64,000 bases of DNA, taken from NCBI RefSeq assembly GCF_029625295.1, contig NZ_CP121112.1, positions 1,984,001 to 2,048,000 on the forward strand. The letters are read 5' to 3'. The position numbers and the translations under genes are program-made. The notes beneath the pieces were generated by a model. The model was not told the DNA's origin. It did not search any database and worked only from the letters and a program-made list of their open reading frames with translations. Source of the DNA: Flavobacterium gyeonganense. Lineage in GTDB: Bacteria; Bacteroidota; Bacteroidia; Flavobacteriales; Flavobacteriaceae. This document shows, piece after piece, positions 52,948-61,909 of the stretch. How positions within the stretch are numbered: position 1 is the stretch's first letter; the number at the start of each line of letters is the position of its first letter.

Positions 52948-53940
52948 ATGTTCCCATTACAAAGAAACCGCCGTTTAAGAACTAATGAATCTATTCGCTC
53001 TTTAGTTCGTGAAACTAGTTTAAGTCCACAGGATTTTATGCTTCCGATGTTTGTTGCCGAAGGAAAAGATGTAAAAGTCGCTATTCCATCGATGCCAGGA
53101 ATTTACCGCCATTCATTGGATAACACGATTAAAGAAGTAAAAGAAGCCTGGAATCTGGGAATCAAAGCAGTTAATATTTATGTAAAAGTAAGTGAAAACC
53201 TTAAAGACAATAAAGGTGTTGAAGCTTGGAACAAGGACGGTTTAATGCAACAGACTATTCGTGCCATTAAAGATGCAGTTCCTGAAATGATTGTGATGCC
53301 GGATGTAGCTTTAGACCCCTATTCTATTTACGGTCACGACGGAATTATTGAAAATGGTCAGTTAATTAATGATGCTACAGTTGATGCTTTAACCCGAATG
53401 AGTTTAAGCCATGCCGAAGCCGGAGCCGATTTTGTAGCGCCAAGCGACATGATGGACGGAAGAGTTTTAGCGATCAGAAAAGCTTTAGAAGAAAATGGTC
53501 ACCATAACGTGGGGATTATGAGTTACAGTGCTAAATATGCTTCTGCATTTTACGGACCATTTCGTGATGCGTTAGATTCTGCACCTGTAGATTCTCAAAA
53601 TATTCCAAAAGACAAGAAGACTTATCAGATGGATTATGCTAACCGAATTGAGGGAATTCGTGAAGCATTATTAGATGTTGAAGAAGGTGCAGATATTGTA
53701 ATGGTAAAACCAGGAATGGCATATTTAGACATTGTGCGTGAGGTAAAAAATGCCGTTCATGTACCGATTGCGGTTTATCAGGTATCTGGTGAGTACGCCA
53801 TGGTAAAGGCCGCAGCTGAAAAAGGGTGGCTTGATCATGACAAAATTATGATAGAGCAACTTTATTGCATTAAGCGTGCAGGGGCTAGTATTATCTCTAC
53901 TTATTTTGCAAAAGAAGCTGCTTTAATTTTAAACAAATAA
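52948..53940 (+). CDS. hemB: Delta-aminolevulinic acid dehydratase (porphobilinogen synthase), Mg-type
   Basis: I choose ATG 52948 (MFPLQRNRRLRTNESIR), giving 330 residues; the frame runs further upstream but the family begins here. It condenses two ALA to porphobilinogen. The active-site lysines lie in GIMSYSAKYASAFYGPF and VMVKPGMAYLDIV. The Zn-type enzyme has DVCLCxYxxHGHCG; here it is DVALDPYSIYGHDG, so all three zinc cysteines are replaced and the enzyme should use Mg(II). taactttg (52855-52862) upstream fits TAnnTTTG. A cytochrome lipoprotein gene follows by 2 bp. Confidence 0.93.
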   Translation: MFPLQRNRRLRTNESIRSLVRETSLSPQDFMLPMFVAEGKDVKVAIPSMPGIYRHSLDNTIKEVKEAWNLGIKAVNIYVKVSENLKDNKGVEAWNKDGLMQQTIRAIKDAVPEMIVMPDVALDPYSIYGHDGIIENGQLINDATVDALTRMSLSHAEAGADFVAPSDMMDGRVLAIRKALEENGHHNVGIMSYSAKYASAFYGPFRDALDSAPVDSQNIPKDKKTYQMDYANRIEGIREALLDVEEGADIVMVKPGMAYLDIVREVKNAVHVPIAVYQVSGEYAMVKAAAEKGWLDHDKIMIEQLYCIKRAGASIISTYFAKEAALILNK

Positions 53941-53942
53941 AA

Positions 53943-54353
53943 ATGAAAAAACTATTATTTCTAGCCGCAGTTTTAGCTTTTGCATCATGTAAAAAGGAGA
54001 GTCAGGAATCCTTTGGAAGATCAACAGAAAACAAAACAGAAACTTATTCTGAAGGAGAATCGGCAGAAATCAAAACTCCTGAAAATTTAGGAAAAGAGAT
54101 TTTTGAAGGAAAAGGAAATTGTACTTCCTGCCATCAGCCAGACCAAAAAGTAATTGGTCCAAGTATCAAGGAAATCGCCAAAATCTACAAAGACAAAAAA
54201 GGTGACATTGTTACTTTTTTGAAAGGAAAAGGAGAACCAATTGTCGATCCAGATCAGTTTGCTGTGATGAAAACCAATTTTCCGGTGACGCAGGCAATGT
54301 CTGATGAAGAATTGAAAGCTATCGAAGCATATATTTATAGTCACTTGAAATAG
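53943..54353 (+). CDS. Lipoprotein c-type cytochrome
   Basis: The 136-residue product has a lipobox (AFASC), a charged linker and a class I cytochrome c domain with CTSCH (heme attachment, His axial) and MKTNFPVT with the probable distal Met ligand. It is 2 bp downstream of hemB, so heme supply and this cytochrome are in one transcript. Probably an electron carrier at the periplasmic or outer membrane face. Confidence 0.85.
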   Translation: MKKLLFLAAVLAFASCKKESQESFGRSTENKTETYSEGESAEIKTPENLGKEIFEGKGNCTSCHQPDQKVIGPSIKEIAKIYKDKKGDIVTFLKGKGEPIVDPDQFAVMKTNFPVTQAMSDEELKAIEAYIYSHLK

Positions 54354-54362
54354 ATATAAAAC

Positions 54363-54394
54363 AAAAACGGCACTAAAGATTTAGCGCCGTTTTT
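54363..54394. terminator. Bidirectional intrinsic terminator
   Basis: A hairpin with arms around aaaaacggcactaaa and ttagcgccgttttt (one mismatch) lies between the convergent cytochrome and M13 peptidase genes, with T-tracts on both strands. Confidence 0.75.
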
Positions 54395-54410
54395 CATTTT
54401 ATTTGTTCTC

Positions 54411-56471
54411 TTACCAGATTTTAACTCTCTTTTCTGGCTCAATATACATTTTATCTCCTTTTTTGATATCGAAAGCATCATAAAAAGCATCAACATTCTG
54501 AATTGGAACAACAGCTCTGTACATTCCCGGAGAATGCGGATCAGTTTTTACCTGACTTTTAAGGGCTTCGTCTCTTGATTTTGTTCTCCATACCGTTGCC
54601 CAGGAAATAAAGAAACGCTGTTCAGGTGTAAAACCATCAATTAATCCCGGATTTCCATTTGCTTTTAAATACAATTGCAAACCGTCATAAGCAGCATTGA
54701 TTCCACCCAAATCTCCGATATTTTCACCTAAAGTAAATTTACCATCTACATGAATTCCCGGTAAAGGCTCTAATGCACTGTATTGATCTGCCAGTGCACC
54801 TCCAAGCGCAGTAAATTGTTTTAAATCATCAGCAGTCCACCAGTCAACAAGATTACCATCTGCATTGAAACGTGCTCCAGAATCATCAAATCCGTGTGAG
54901 ATTTCATGACCAATGACAGCTCCAATTCCACCATAATTTACAGCTTCATCAGCCTGATAATTATAAAATGGCGGCTGTAGAATAGCGGCAGGAAATACAA
55001 TTTCGTTATATGATGGATTAAAATAAGCATTTACAGTCTGAGGAGACATTCCCCACTCTGATTTATCAACCGGTTTACCTAATTTAGCTAAGTTTTCAGC
55101 ATAAGCCCATTTCGCCAAATTTTTCATGTTGTCAAAATAAGTCCCACCTTCAGAAACGTTTTTAAGTTCTAGTTTTGAATAGTCTTTCCATTTATCAGGA
55201 TATCCAATTTTAATAGTCAGCTTTTTAAGCTTTTCAATTGCTTTTGCTTTTGTAGCTTCAGACATCCATGGCAGTGCATTGATCCTGTTTTCATAAGCAA
55301 GCATCACATTAGCAATCATGTTTTTAGCTTTTTCTTTCGCTTCAGCAGGGAACAATTTCTCCACGTACAGTTTACCTAAAGCTTCGCCGGTTGCACCATT
55401 GATTATCTGCAAAGCTACTTCCTCATGTGGTCGCTGTTTTAAAGCACCTGTTAACGTTTTTCCGTAGAAATCAAAATTGGCACTTTCTATTTCTGTACTC
55501 AATGTTGAAGCTGCTCTGTTTAATGCAGACCATTTTAAATATTCTTTCCAGGCCTCTACTTTCTTTTCAGTAAAAGTTTTTTCTAAAGCAATCATGTAAC
55601 GTGGCTGCGCTACATTAACTGTATCTAATTTTGCCATACCCACTCCGGCAAAGTATTTATCCCACTGAATTGAAGGTGTGTCCTTTTTTAAATCGGCAAC
55701 TGCTGTTGGGTTGTATTGTTTTCTGCGGTCTCTTCTTTCAACTCTGTCTAGTCTTGGTGCTGACATTTCAATTTCTAAAGCCAGGATTTGTTTGGCACTT
55801 TCTTTGGCTTTAGCCGGAGATTCACCAATAAACTGAAGCATTCTGGCAACGTGAACTTCATATTTCTCACGTTTTTCTTTTGAATCTTTATCATCAGAAT
55901 TATAATAATCTTTATCAGACAATCCTAAAGTTCCCGGAGTTAGAGAAACTGTATTTTTATTACTGTTTTTTGCGTCAGCTCCAACATACACTGCAAAGAA
56001 ACCTGCTCCGCCCTGTGACTGCATTTCGATTAGGTAATTTTGTAAATCGGCTACATTTTTAATAGCGTCAATTTTCTTCAAATAAGGTTTAAGCGGTGTA
56101 ATGCCTCTTTTGTTTCTTCCAACAGTGTCCAAAATCGTATTGAACAAAGCGATGGCTTTACCCTGATCTGTGTTTGATTTATACTTCGGATTTTTCGAAG
56201 CTTCTTTTAAAATTGCTAACGAATTGTCATCCGTTTTCTGACGCAATTCATTAAAACTTCCCCAGGCATTTCGATCACTTGGAATTTCGGTCTTATCCAG
56301 CCAGGTTCCATTTACATATTGAAAGAAATCCTGTTTTGGGCTAACCTCCTTTTTCATATAAGAAGTATTAATCCCGGGTTCTTTTGGCGTTGTGTTTTGA
56401 GCTTCTGCCGTTGCAAATGAAAGTATTGCAGAAAAAGCATAAAACATTGGTGTAGTAAGCACTTTTTTCAT
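54411..56471 (-). CDS. Secreted M13-family metallopeptidase (neprilysin/PepO type)
   Basis: The 686-residue protein has a signal peptide, an M13 N-domain and a C-terminal catalytic domain with VIGHEISHGFDDSGARF (HExxH zinc site) and FTLGENIGDLGGINAAYD (Glu zinc ligand, GENxxD). The C-terminus carries the conserved CxxW-like end without a Cys (EPEKRVKIW). It cleaves peptides in the periplasm or outside. Confidence 0.93.
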   Translation of the reverse strand: MKKVLTTPMFYAFSAILSFATAEAQNTTPKEPGINTSYMKKEVSPKQDFFQYVNGTWLDKTEIPSDRNAWGSFNELRQKTDDNSLAILKEASKNPKYKSNTDQGKAIALFNTILDTVGRNKRGITPLKPYLKKIDAIKNVADLQNYLIEMQSQGGAGFFAVYVGADAKNSNKNTVSLTPGTLGLSDKDYYNSDDKDSKEKREKYEVHVARMLQFIGESPAKAKESAKQILALEIEMSAPRLDRVERRDRRKQYNPTAVADLKKDTPSIQWDKYFAGVGMAKLDTVNVAQPRYMIALEKTFTEKKVEAWKEYLKWSALNRAASTLSTEIESANFDFYGKTLTGALKQRPHEEVALQIINGATGEALGKLYVEKLFPAEAKEKAKNMIANVMLAYENRINALPWMSEATKAKAIEKLKKLTIKIGYPDKWKDYSKLELKNVSEGGTYFDNMKNLAKWAYAENLAKLGKPVDKSEWGMSPQTVNAYFNPSYNEIVFPAAILQPPFYNYQADEAVNYGGIGAVIGHEISHGFDDSGARFNADGNLVDWWTADDLKQFTALGGALADQYSALEPLPGIHVDGKFTLGENIGDLGGINAAYDGLQLYLKANGNPGLIDGFTPEQRFFISWATVWRTKSRDEALKSQVKTDPHSPGMYRAVVPIQNVDAFYDAFDIKKGDKMYIEPEKRVKIW

Positions 56472-56665
56472 TTATATTTAACTTTTTAGAGTTTCTGCAA
56501 ACATATTGCTAATATCCGAATCCTTATGTTAAAAATTCAGCTAATAATTTATTAAAGATTGTTTTTCAATTAATTTACTCACCTATAGTTGAATTCAATG
56601 TTAAAAAAATGCATAACCAAACATTTTAAAAAGCCCTTTTTGTATTTTTGCGCCAAATTATTTTT

Positions 56666-57331
56666 ATGAAATCTCTCCTTTACAAATACCGAAAATTCTT
56701 CATCATCTTAGGAGTGTTTTCGGCAATCACCATTACGCTGTTTTATTTTGCTTTAAAACCTCAAAAAACATTACCAATTTATAATCCGGCTGATGTAAAT
56801 CCGGAATTGGTTGATAGCACAGTTCAGTATAAAAGTAAATACCACACAATTGCTGATTTTTCGTTTGTAAACCAAAACGGGGATACTATTACTCAGAAAA
56901 ACTATGAAGGAAAGATATATGTTGCCGATTTCTTCTTTACTACCTGTGGATCAATCTGCCCAAAGATGACGACCAATCTGGCTGATGTACAAAAAGCGGT
57001 TTTAAATAATCCGAAGGTGATGTTGCTTTCACATACCGTTTTTCCTGAAACAGACAGTATTCCGGTTCTAAAAGCCTATGCCATAAAACACGGAGTCGTC
57101 GACAGTAAATGGAATCTGGTTACCGGCGATAAAAAAGAAATTTATACAATGGCCAGAAAATCATATCTGGCAGTAAAGCTTGGAAGACCGGATCAGCTTT
57201 ATGATATGGTACATACCGAAAATTTTGTACTGGTGGATCAAAAACGACGCGTTCGCGGATTTTATGACGGAACTGATAAAGAAGACATGAAACGTCTTTT
57301 GGAGGACATTGATTTCTTATCCAAAGAGTAA
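56666..57331 (+). CDS. SCO1/SenC family copper chaperone
   Basis: From ATG 56666 the protein is 221 residues. It has one N-terminal TM and a thioredoxin-like domain with FFFTTCGSICPKM (CxxxC) and a distal His in DMVHTENFVLVD. SCO proteins deliver copper to the CuA centre of cytochrome c oxidase. A tatttttg (-7 like) word lies just upstream at 56643. It is monocistronic by spacing; the Feo operon starts ~100 bp later. Confidence 0.88.
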   Translation: MKSLLYKYRKFFIILGVFSAITITLFYFALKPQKTLPIYNPADVNPELVDSTVQYKSKYHTIADFSFVNQNGDTITQKNYEGKIYVADFFFTTCGSICPKMTTNLADVQKAVLNNPKVMLLSHTVFPETDSIPVLKAYAIKHGVVDSKWNLVTGDKKEIYTMARKSYLAVKLGRPDQLYDMVHTENFVLVDQKRRVRGFYDGTDKEDMKRLLEDIDFLSKE

Positions 57332-57375
57332 GATCCCTCATTTTTAGAAACATTTAGCATATTCAAAAGCATTAA

Positions 57376-57409
57376 TTGCCTTTAAATAAATAATAATTAC
57401 CTATTTTTG
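57376..57409 (+). promoter_or_regulatory. Candidate Bacteroidota promoter for feoAB
   Basis: TTG at 57376-57378 and tatttttg (TAnnTTTG) at 57402-57409 are separated by 23 bases, within the 17-23 range described for Flavobacterium. The feoA start follows 26 bp later. It is the best-formed promoter I found. Confidence 0.45.
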
Positions 57410-57434
57410 CAATCTAAATTCAATCTAAATAAGC

Positions 57435-57674
57435 TTGCAAAATACTATCCATACCCTTAAAAAAGGCGAAAAAGCCATTATCAAAGATTTTGATATAGAT
57501 TTGATTCCTTTAAAATTGTTAGAGATGGGTTGTTTGCCAGGCAGCCTTGTCGAATTGCTTCAAATTGCTCCTTTCGGTGATCCTCTATATTTAGACATTA
57601 ACGGCTCACATGTTGCCATCCGTGTTGAAACCGCTCGTGAAATTGAAGTTGAACTGATCAAAAACAATTTATAA
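57435..57674 (+). CDS. feoA: Ferrous iron transport protein A
   Basis: The 79-residue SH3-like protein has the FeoA pattern (HTLKKGEKAIIKDFD, LKLLEMGCLPGSLVELLQIAPFGDP, VAIRVETAREIEVE). No ATG is present; TTG 57435 is the only usable start, because upstream codons hit a stop after two codons. It overlaps feoB by one base and presumably regulates its GTPase. Confidence 0.88.
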   Translation: MQNTIHTLKKGEKAIIKDFDIDLIPLKLLEMGCLPGSLVELLQIAPFGDPLYLDINGSHVAIRVETAREIEVELIKNNL

Positions 57675-59773
57675 TGAGCATTCAGAATATCAATGTTGCC
57701 CTTATCGGGAATCCAAATACAGGAAAAACATCCGTTTTTAATCAGCTTACAGGTTTAAATCAACAGGTAGGGAATTATCCGGGAATTACCGTTGAGAAAA
57801 AAATGGGTTTCTGCAAACTTCCACATAATATCAAAGCCAATATCCTGGATTTACCCGGAACTTACAGCCTGAATGCCAGCTCCATGGATGAAAGTGTGGT
57901 GATTGAACTTTTGCTGAACAAAAACGATAAATTATATCCCGATGTTGCAGTCGTAGTTACCGATGTTGAAAACCTGAAAAGAAATTTACTGATTTACACT
58001 CAGATAAAAGATCTTGAAATTCCAACAATCCTGGTCATCAATATGTCAGATCGTATGAAAAGTAAAGGCATTACGCTTGATATTCCGTATTTAGAAGAAA
58101 AACTGAAAACTAAAATTGCATTGGTAAGTTCGCGTAAAGGACTAGGAATAAATGAGCTAAAGGAATTAATTGTTTCTTATAAGACGATTCCGAATGAACC
58201 TTGTTTGAATGCTTCGGTTATTGACACTGCTTATTTTGAAAAATTGCAGCATGCATTTCCGAATCAGCTATTGTACAAATTGTGGCTTGTTATTACGCAG
58301 GACGTCAATTTTTCAAATTTAGACCGAAATGAAATCCGAAGTACTTTTACCAAATCACACTCCGAATTAAAACGTCTTCAGCAAAAAGAAACTATCAAAC
58401 GTTATCAGTTTATCAATGATGTTTTGAAAGAAGGTTTAAAAGTTGATGCGTCGATGGCAAAAGACATTAGGGCAAAACTAGATCGGGTGCTGACACATAA
58501 AGTTTGGGGTTATGCTATTTTCTTTGCCATTTTATTTTTAATCTTCCAATCGATATTTAGCTGGTCAACCATTCCGATGGATTTTATTGACAGCACTTTT
58601 GCTTCTTTAAGCAGCTGGGTTGCCGAAGAACTGCCTAGCGGTATCTTAACTGATTTGCTTTCACAAGGAATCATTCCGGGAATTGGCGGCGTTATTATAT
58701 TTATTCCGCAGATTGCATTTCTGTTTCTTTTCATCTCAATTCTTGAAGAAAGTGGATACATGAGTCGTGTTGTTTTCCTGATGGACAAAATCATGCGTAA
58801 ATTTGGCCTTTCGGGAAAAAGTGTTGTACCCCTGATTTCAGGGACAGCCTGCGCTATTCCGGCAATTATGGCAACCCGAAATATTGAAAACTGGAAAGAG
58901 CGTTTAATCACGATTTTGGTTACGCCTTTCACGACCTGCTCAGCAAGATTACCGGTCTATGCAATTATCATTTCATTGGTAATTCCAAAACAACGTATTT
59001 TAGGCATACTAAATCTTCAGGGATTATCATTGATGTTGCTGTATCTGTTAGGTTTTGGAACTGCAATCCTGTCTGCTTATATTCTGAATAAAGTTTTAAA
59101 ACTGGAATCCAAAACCTATTTCGTTGTCGAAATGCCTAGTTATAAATTACCGCTTTTCAAGAACGTTGGAATCAATGTTGTGGAAAAAACCAAAGCATTT
59201 ATTGTGGGTGCGGGTAAAATCATCCTTGCAATATCGGTTATTTTATGGTTTTTAGCCTCGTACGGACCCGGAAAAGAATTTAATGAAGCAGAAACCATCG
59301 TTAAAGAAAGATTTGTCAATACAACCCTGACAGAAACTCAATTTGAAAACGAAGTAGCTTCTCAAAAACTGGAGAATTCCTATATCGGATTAATGGGAAG
59401 AGCGATCGAACCTGCCATTCAGCCTTTAGGTTACGACTGGAAAATCGGGATTGCGTTAATCAGTTCATTTGCAGCCCGTGAAGTTTTCGTAGGAACACTT
59501 GCTACCATTTACAGTGTGGGCGATACGGATAATGAATCAACTATAAAAAGCAAAATGCAGGCAGAAGTACGTCCTGATACCGGAGGAAAAGTCTTTAATT
59601 TTGCAACCGGAATCTCATTATTGCTGTTTTATGCGTTTGCCATGCAGTGTGCAAGTACATTGGCTATCACAAAGAAAGAGACAAACTCATGGAAATGGCC
59701 GGCAATGCAATTGGGCTTTATGAGTGCATTTGCTTATCTGACCGCTTTAATAGCCTATCAAATTTTAAAATAA
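57674..59773 (+). CDS. feoB: Ferrous iron transporter B
   Basis: The 699-residue protein has an N-terminal G domain with ALIGNPNTGKTSVFN (G1), ILDLPGTYSL (G3) and INMSDRMKSKG (G4), then two Gate domains in the membrane (PGIGGVIIFIPQIAFLFLF; GTACAIPAIMATRNIEN; RLPVYAIIIS). It imports Fe(II) driven by nucleotide-dependent conformational change. It sits after feoA and before a 40-residue Cys-rich protein. Confidence 0.95.
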   Translation: MSIQNINVALIGNPNTGKTSVFNQLTGLNQQVGNYPGITVEKKMGFCKLPHNIKANILDLPGTYSLNASSMDESVVIELLLNKNDKLYPDVAVVVTDVENLKRNLLIYTQIKDLEIPTILVINMSDRMKSKGITLDIPYLEEKLKTKIALVSSRKGLGINELKELIVSYKTIPNEPCLNASVIDTAYFEKLQHAFPNQLLYKLWLVITQDVNFSNLDRNEIRSTFTKSHSELKRLQQKETIKRYQFINDVLKEGLKVDASMAKDIRAKLDRVLTHKVWGYAIFFAILFLIFQSIFSWSTIPMDFIDSTFASLSSWVAEELPSGILTDLLSQGIIPGIGGVIIFIPQIAFLFLFISILEESGYMSRVVFLMDKIMRKFGLSGKSVVPLISGTACAIPAIMATRNIENWKERLITILVTPFTTCSARLPVYAIIISLVIPKQRILGILNLQGLSLMLLYLLGFGTAILSAYILNKVLKLESKTYFVVEMPSYKLPLFKNVGINVVEKTKAFIVGAGKIILAISVILWFLASYGPGKEFNEAETIVKERFVNTTLTETQFENEVASQKLENSYIGLMGRAIEPAIQPLGYDWKIGIALISSFAAREVFVGTLATIYSVGDTDNESTIKSKMQAEVRPDTGGKVFNFATGISLLLFYAFAMQCASTLAITKKETNSWKWPAMQLGFMSAFAYLTALIAYQILK

Positions 59774-59779
59774 CGAGTC

Positions 59780-59902
59780 ATGATTCAGGAAATTTTAGCT
59801 TTTGCCATATTAGGACTAGCAGTTGGGTTTCTGATTAAAAAATTCTTCTGGAAGTCTAAAAAGAAAAAAGACTGTGGAGATGGAAATTGTGGCTGTTCTT
59901 AG
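59780..59902 (+). CDS. FeoB-associated Cys-rich membrane protein
   Basis: This 40-residue ORF (MIQEILAFAILGLAVGFLIKK, then a Lys-rich stretch and KDCGDGNCGCS) starts 7 bp after feoB. It has one TM and four-residue Cys pattern C-x4-C-x-C, as in the small FeoC-like proteins often seen behind feoB. The cysteines could sense iron or an Fe-S cluster. It is too short for most gene-finders. Confidence 0.75.
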   Translation: MIQEILAFAILGLAVGFLIKKFFWKSKKKKDCGDGNCGCS

Positions 59903-59930
59903 GAGATTTCACAAAAATTCACAAAGAAAA

Positions 59931-59970
59931 AAAGCTTCACATAGTTTAATTAAAGACTTTGTGAAGCTTT
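59931..59970. terminator. Hairpin after the feo operon
   Basis: Bases 59931-59940 (aaagcttcac) pair perfectly with 59961-59970, between the convergent feo operon and HD-domain gene; it is embedded in cacaaag-type repeat words. Confidence 0.6.
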
Positions 59971-60004
59971 GTGCTTTTAGCGTAACTTTGTGGAATAACT
60001 TAAA

Positions 60005-60658
60005 TTACTTCACTCCTTCCCATTCTGCATAAAACTGTGCCAGGAAGGTTTCCATAAAATGGTGTCTTTCTTCAGCAATTTGCTTTCCTGTTTCCGTATT
60101 CATTTTATCTTTTAGGAGCAAAAGCTTTTCGTAAAAATGATTTATCGTAGGAGCATTGTTCTTTTTATATTCGTCTTTAGTCATATTGGCTACAGGTACA
60201 ATTTCAGGATCATACAAGGCCCTGTTTTTGAATCCGCCATAATTAAATGCCCTGGCAACACCAATAGCACCAATAGCATCTAAACGATCTGCATCCTGAA
60301 CAATATCCAATTCCACAGATGAAAACTTCTTTTTGAAATTCCCGCCTTTGTATGAGATATTTTCAATGATATTAACAACATGCTCAATAATATCTTCAGT
60401 TATATTTTCAGATTCTAAAAACAAACGTGCCGTTTTAGGACCAATAGTTTCATCACCGTTATGAAATTTGCTGTCGGCAATATCATGAAGCAAAGCCCCT
60501 AACTGAACTATAGTTAAATCGCAATCTGTACTTCCGGCAATCAAAAGAGCATTTTTATACACCCGTTCAATATGAAACCAGTCATGTCCACCTTCGGCAT
60601 TGATAAGTTTTTCTTTTACAAATTGAATTGTTTTATCTATTAGAGCTGAATTATTCAT
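60005..60658 (-). CDS. HD-domain phosphohydrolase
   Basis: The 217-residue protein has an HD metal site: HDWFHIERVYKNALLIA (first His), LGALLHDIADSKFHNGD (HD pair) and DIVQDADRLDAIGAIGVARAF (final Asp). These bind metal and hydrolyse phosphate esters, often nucleotides. Single-domain members such as this are numerous and mostly uncharacterised. Substrate unknown. Confidence 0.88.
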   Translation of the reverse strand: MNNSALIDKTIQFVKEKLINAEGGHDWFHIERVYKNALLIAGSTDCDLTIVQLGALLHDIADSKFHNGDETIGPKTARLFLESENITEDIIEHVVNIIENISYKGGNFKKKFSSVELDIVQDADRLDAIGAIGVARAFNYGGFKNRALYDPEIVPVANMTKDEYKKNNAPTINHFYEKLLLLKDKMNTETGKQIAEERHHFMETFLAQFYAEWEGVK

Positions 60659-60761
60659 ACTATTTTAAGCTTAACTTTATACTTTCTTTTTAATGCTAAA
60701 AAGGATTTTTGGTTGAATCTTCATTTGGTCTTTATTTAAAAAATTGACTCGAAATATTAAA

Positions 60762-60808
60762 AAAATGTTGATTGTCAAAGATTTAAAAACTTCAACAATC
60801 AACATTTT
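60762..60808 (-). terminator. Hairpin terminator of the desaturase gene
   Basis: A perfect 14-bp stem (60762-60775 with 60795-60808, aaaatgttgattgt/acaatcaacatttt) is followed on the minus strand by T7, 60 bp beyond the desaturase stop codon. Confidence 0.75.
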
Positions 60809-60868
60809 ATATGGCTTATTTTTAAACGCAACAGAATTGCACTTTAAAAGAGTAAGTTTTTTATCTAA

Positions 60869-61870
60869 TTATAATCTCGCTGGTTCAACCCATTTGAAAA
60901 TATGTGATTCTTTTGGGATCACAATTCTTTCAGAGATTCTTGCCATACGAGCCGGTAATTTCATTAAATACTCACGAGCTTTTTCTGCTTCATCTGTTAA
61001 ATTAGAAATCTTATCAATTTCCCACTTATCAATTAATTTCTGAAGTATTTCAACATAATCCGTTGCAGTATAAACTCCGATACGCTGAGCAGAATCTGAA
61101 AATTGTTCGAAAGCCGAACTAATCTTTTGACCTGATTCTCTTAAGAAATGCGCAGGCATAACGATTTTTTGCTTCATCATGTATTGAAACGCCAGCATCA
61201 TTTCGCTCGGATCAACCTGAAAAATACGATTTACGAATTCACTATATGCATGATGATGGCGCATTTCGTCGCCAGCAATCATTTTACACATTTTGGATAA
61301 CTTTTTATCGCCAAAATTTTTAGCTATTTGAGATACCCTGTTATGCGAAACATATGTTGCTAATTCCTGAAAACTAGTGTACACAAAGTTTTTATAAGGA
61401 TCTCTTCCTGTTCCGATATCAAATCCATCGTTGATCAAATGCTGTGTTGTCATTTCGATTTCACGCATGTTGACGCGGCCAGACAAATACAGGTATTTAT
61501 TTAACAAGTCACCATGACGGTTTTCTTCGCCGGTCCATTGCTTTACCCATCTCGCCCATCCATTACCGCCATTTTCAACCTGATCTACCTGATCCACTCC
61601 TTCTACATCCATGAGCCATGATTCATATGTTGGCAGGGCTTCTTCAGTAATTGTATCACCAACAAGTGTTACCCAGAAATCATATGGAAGTTCTTTGGCA
61701 ATTTCACGCAACTCCTTTACCTCTTCAAAAAAATTTTCTCCCTGAGAATTAGGCAGGAAATCTGTTGGCTGCCAAATTTTTTCAACCGGAATTAAATACT
61801 GTTCAACGAAGCTTTCCACGTTTTTTTCCAAAAACTGCATTACTTCTAATCTAATGTTTTTTATAGACAT
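60869..61870 (-). CDS. Acyl-[acyl-carrier-protein] desaturase (di-iron)
   Basis: The 333-residue protein has the two di-iron helix motifs of soluble acyl-ACP desaturases: TGEENRHGDLLNKYLYLSG and AGDEMRHHHAYSEF (E-x-x-H each). It introduces a double bond in acyl-ACP using O2 and ferredoxin. It and the PlsC-type acyltransferase upstream (39 bp gap) form a lipid-membrane pair. Confidence 0.9.
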   Translation of the reverse strand: MSIKNIRLEVMQFLEKNVESFVEQYLIPVEKIWQPTDFLPNSQGENFFEEVKELREIAKELPYDFWVTLVGDTITEEALPTYESWLMDVEGVDQVDQVENGGNGWARWVKQWTGEENRHGDLLNKYLYLSGRVNMREIEMTTQHLINDGFDIGTGRDPYKNFVYTSFQELATYVSHNRVSQIAKNFGDKKLSKMCKMIAGDEMRHHHAYSEFVNRIFQVDPSEMMLAFQYMMKQKIVMPAHFLRESGQKISSAFEQFSDSAQRIGVYTATDYVEILQKLIDKWEIDKISNLTDEAEKAREYLMKLPARMARISERIVIPKESHIFKWVEPARL

Positions 61871-61909
61871 TACTTTATTAAAATTTGGATTTAAGCCTGG
61901 TATTAAAAC

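Noticed and set aside
58510..58932. 140-codon ORF on the minus strand inside feoB
   Set aside because: It is antisense to a fully conserved feoB region and its translation has no recognisable domain.
60744..61043. 99-codon ORF on the plus strand at the desaturase 3' end
   Set aside because: It runs through the terminator hairpin and antisense to the desaturase.
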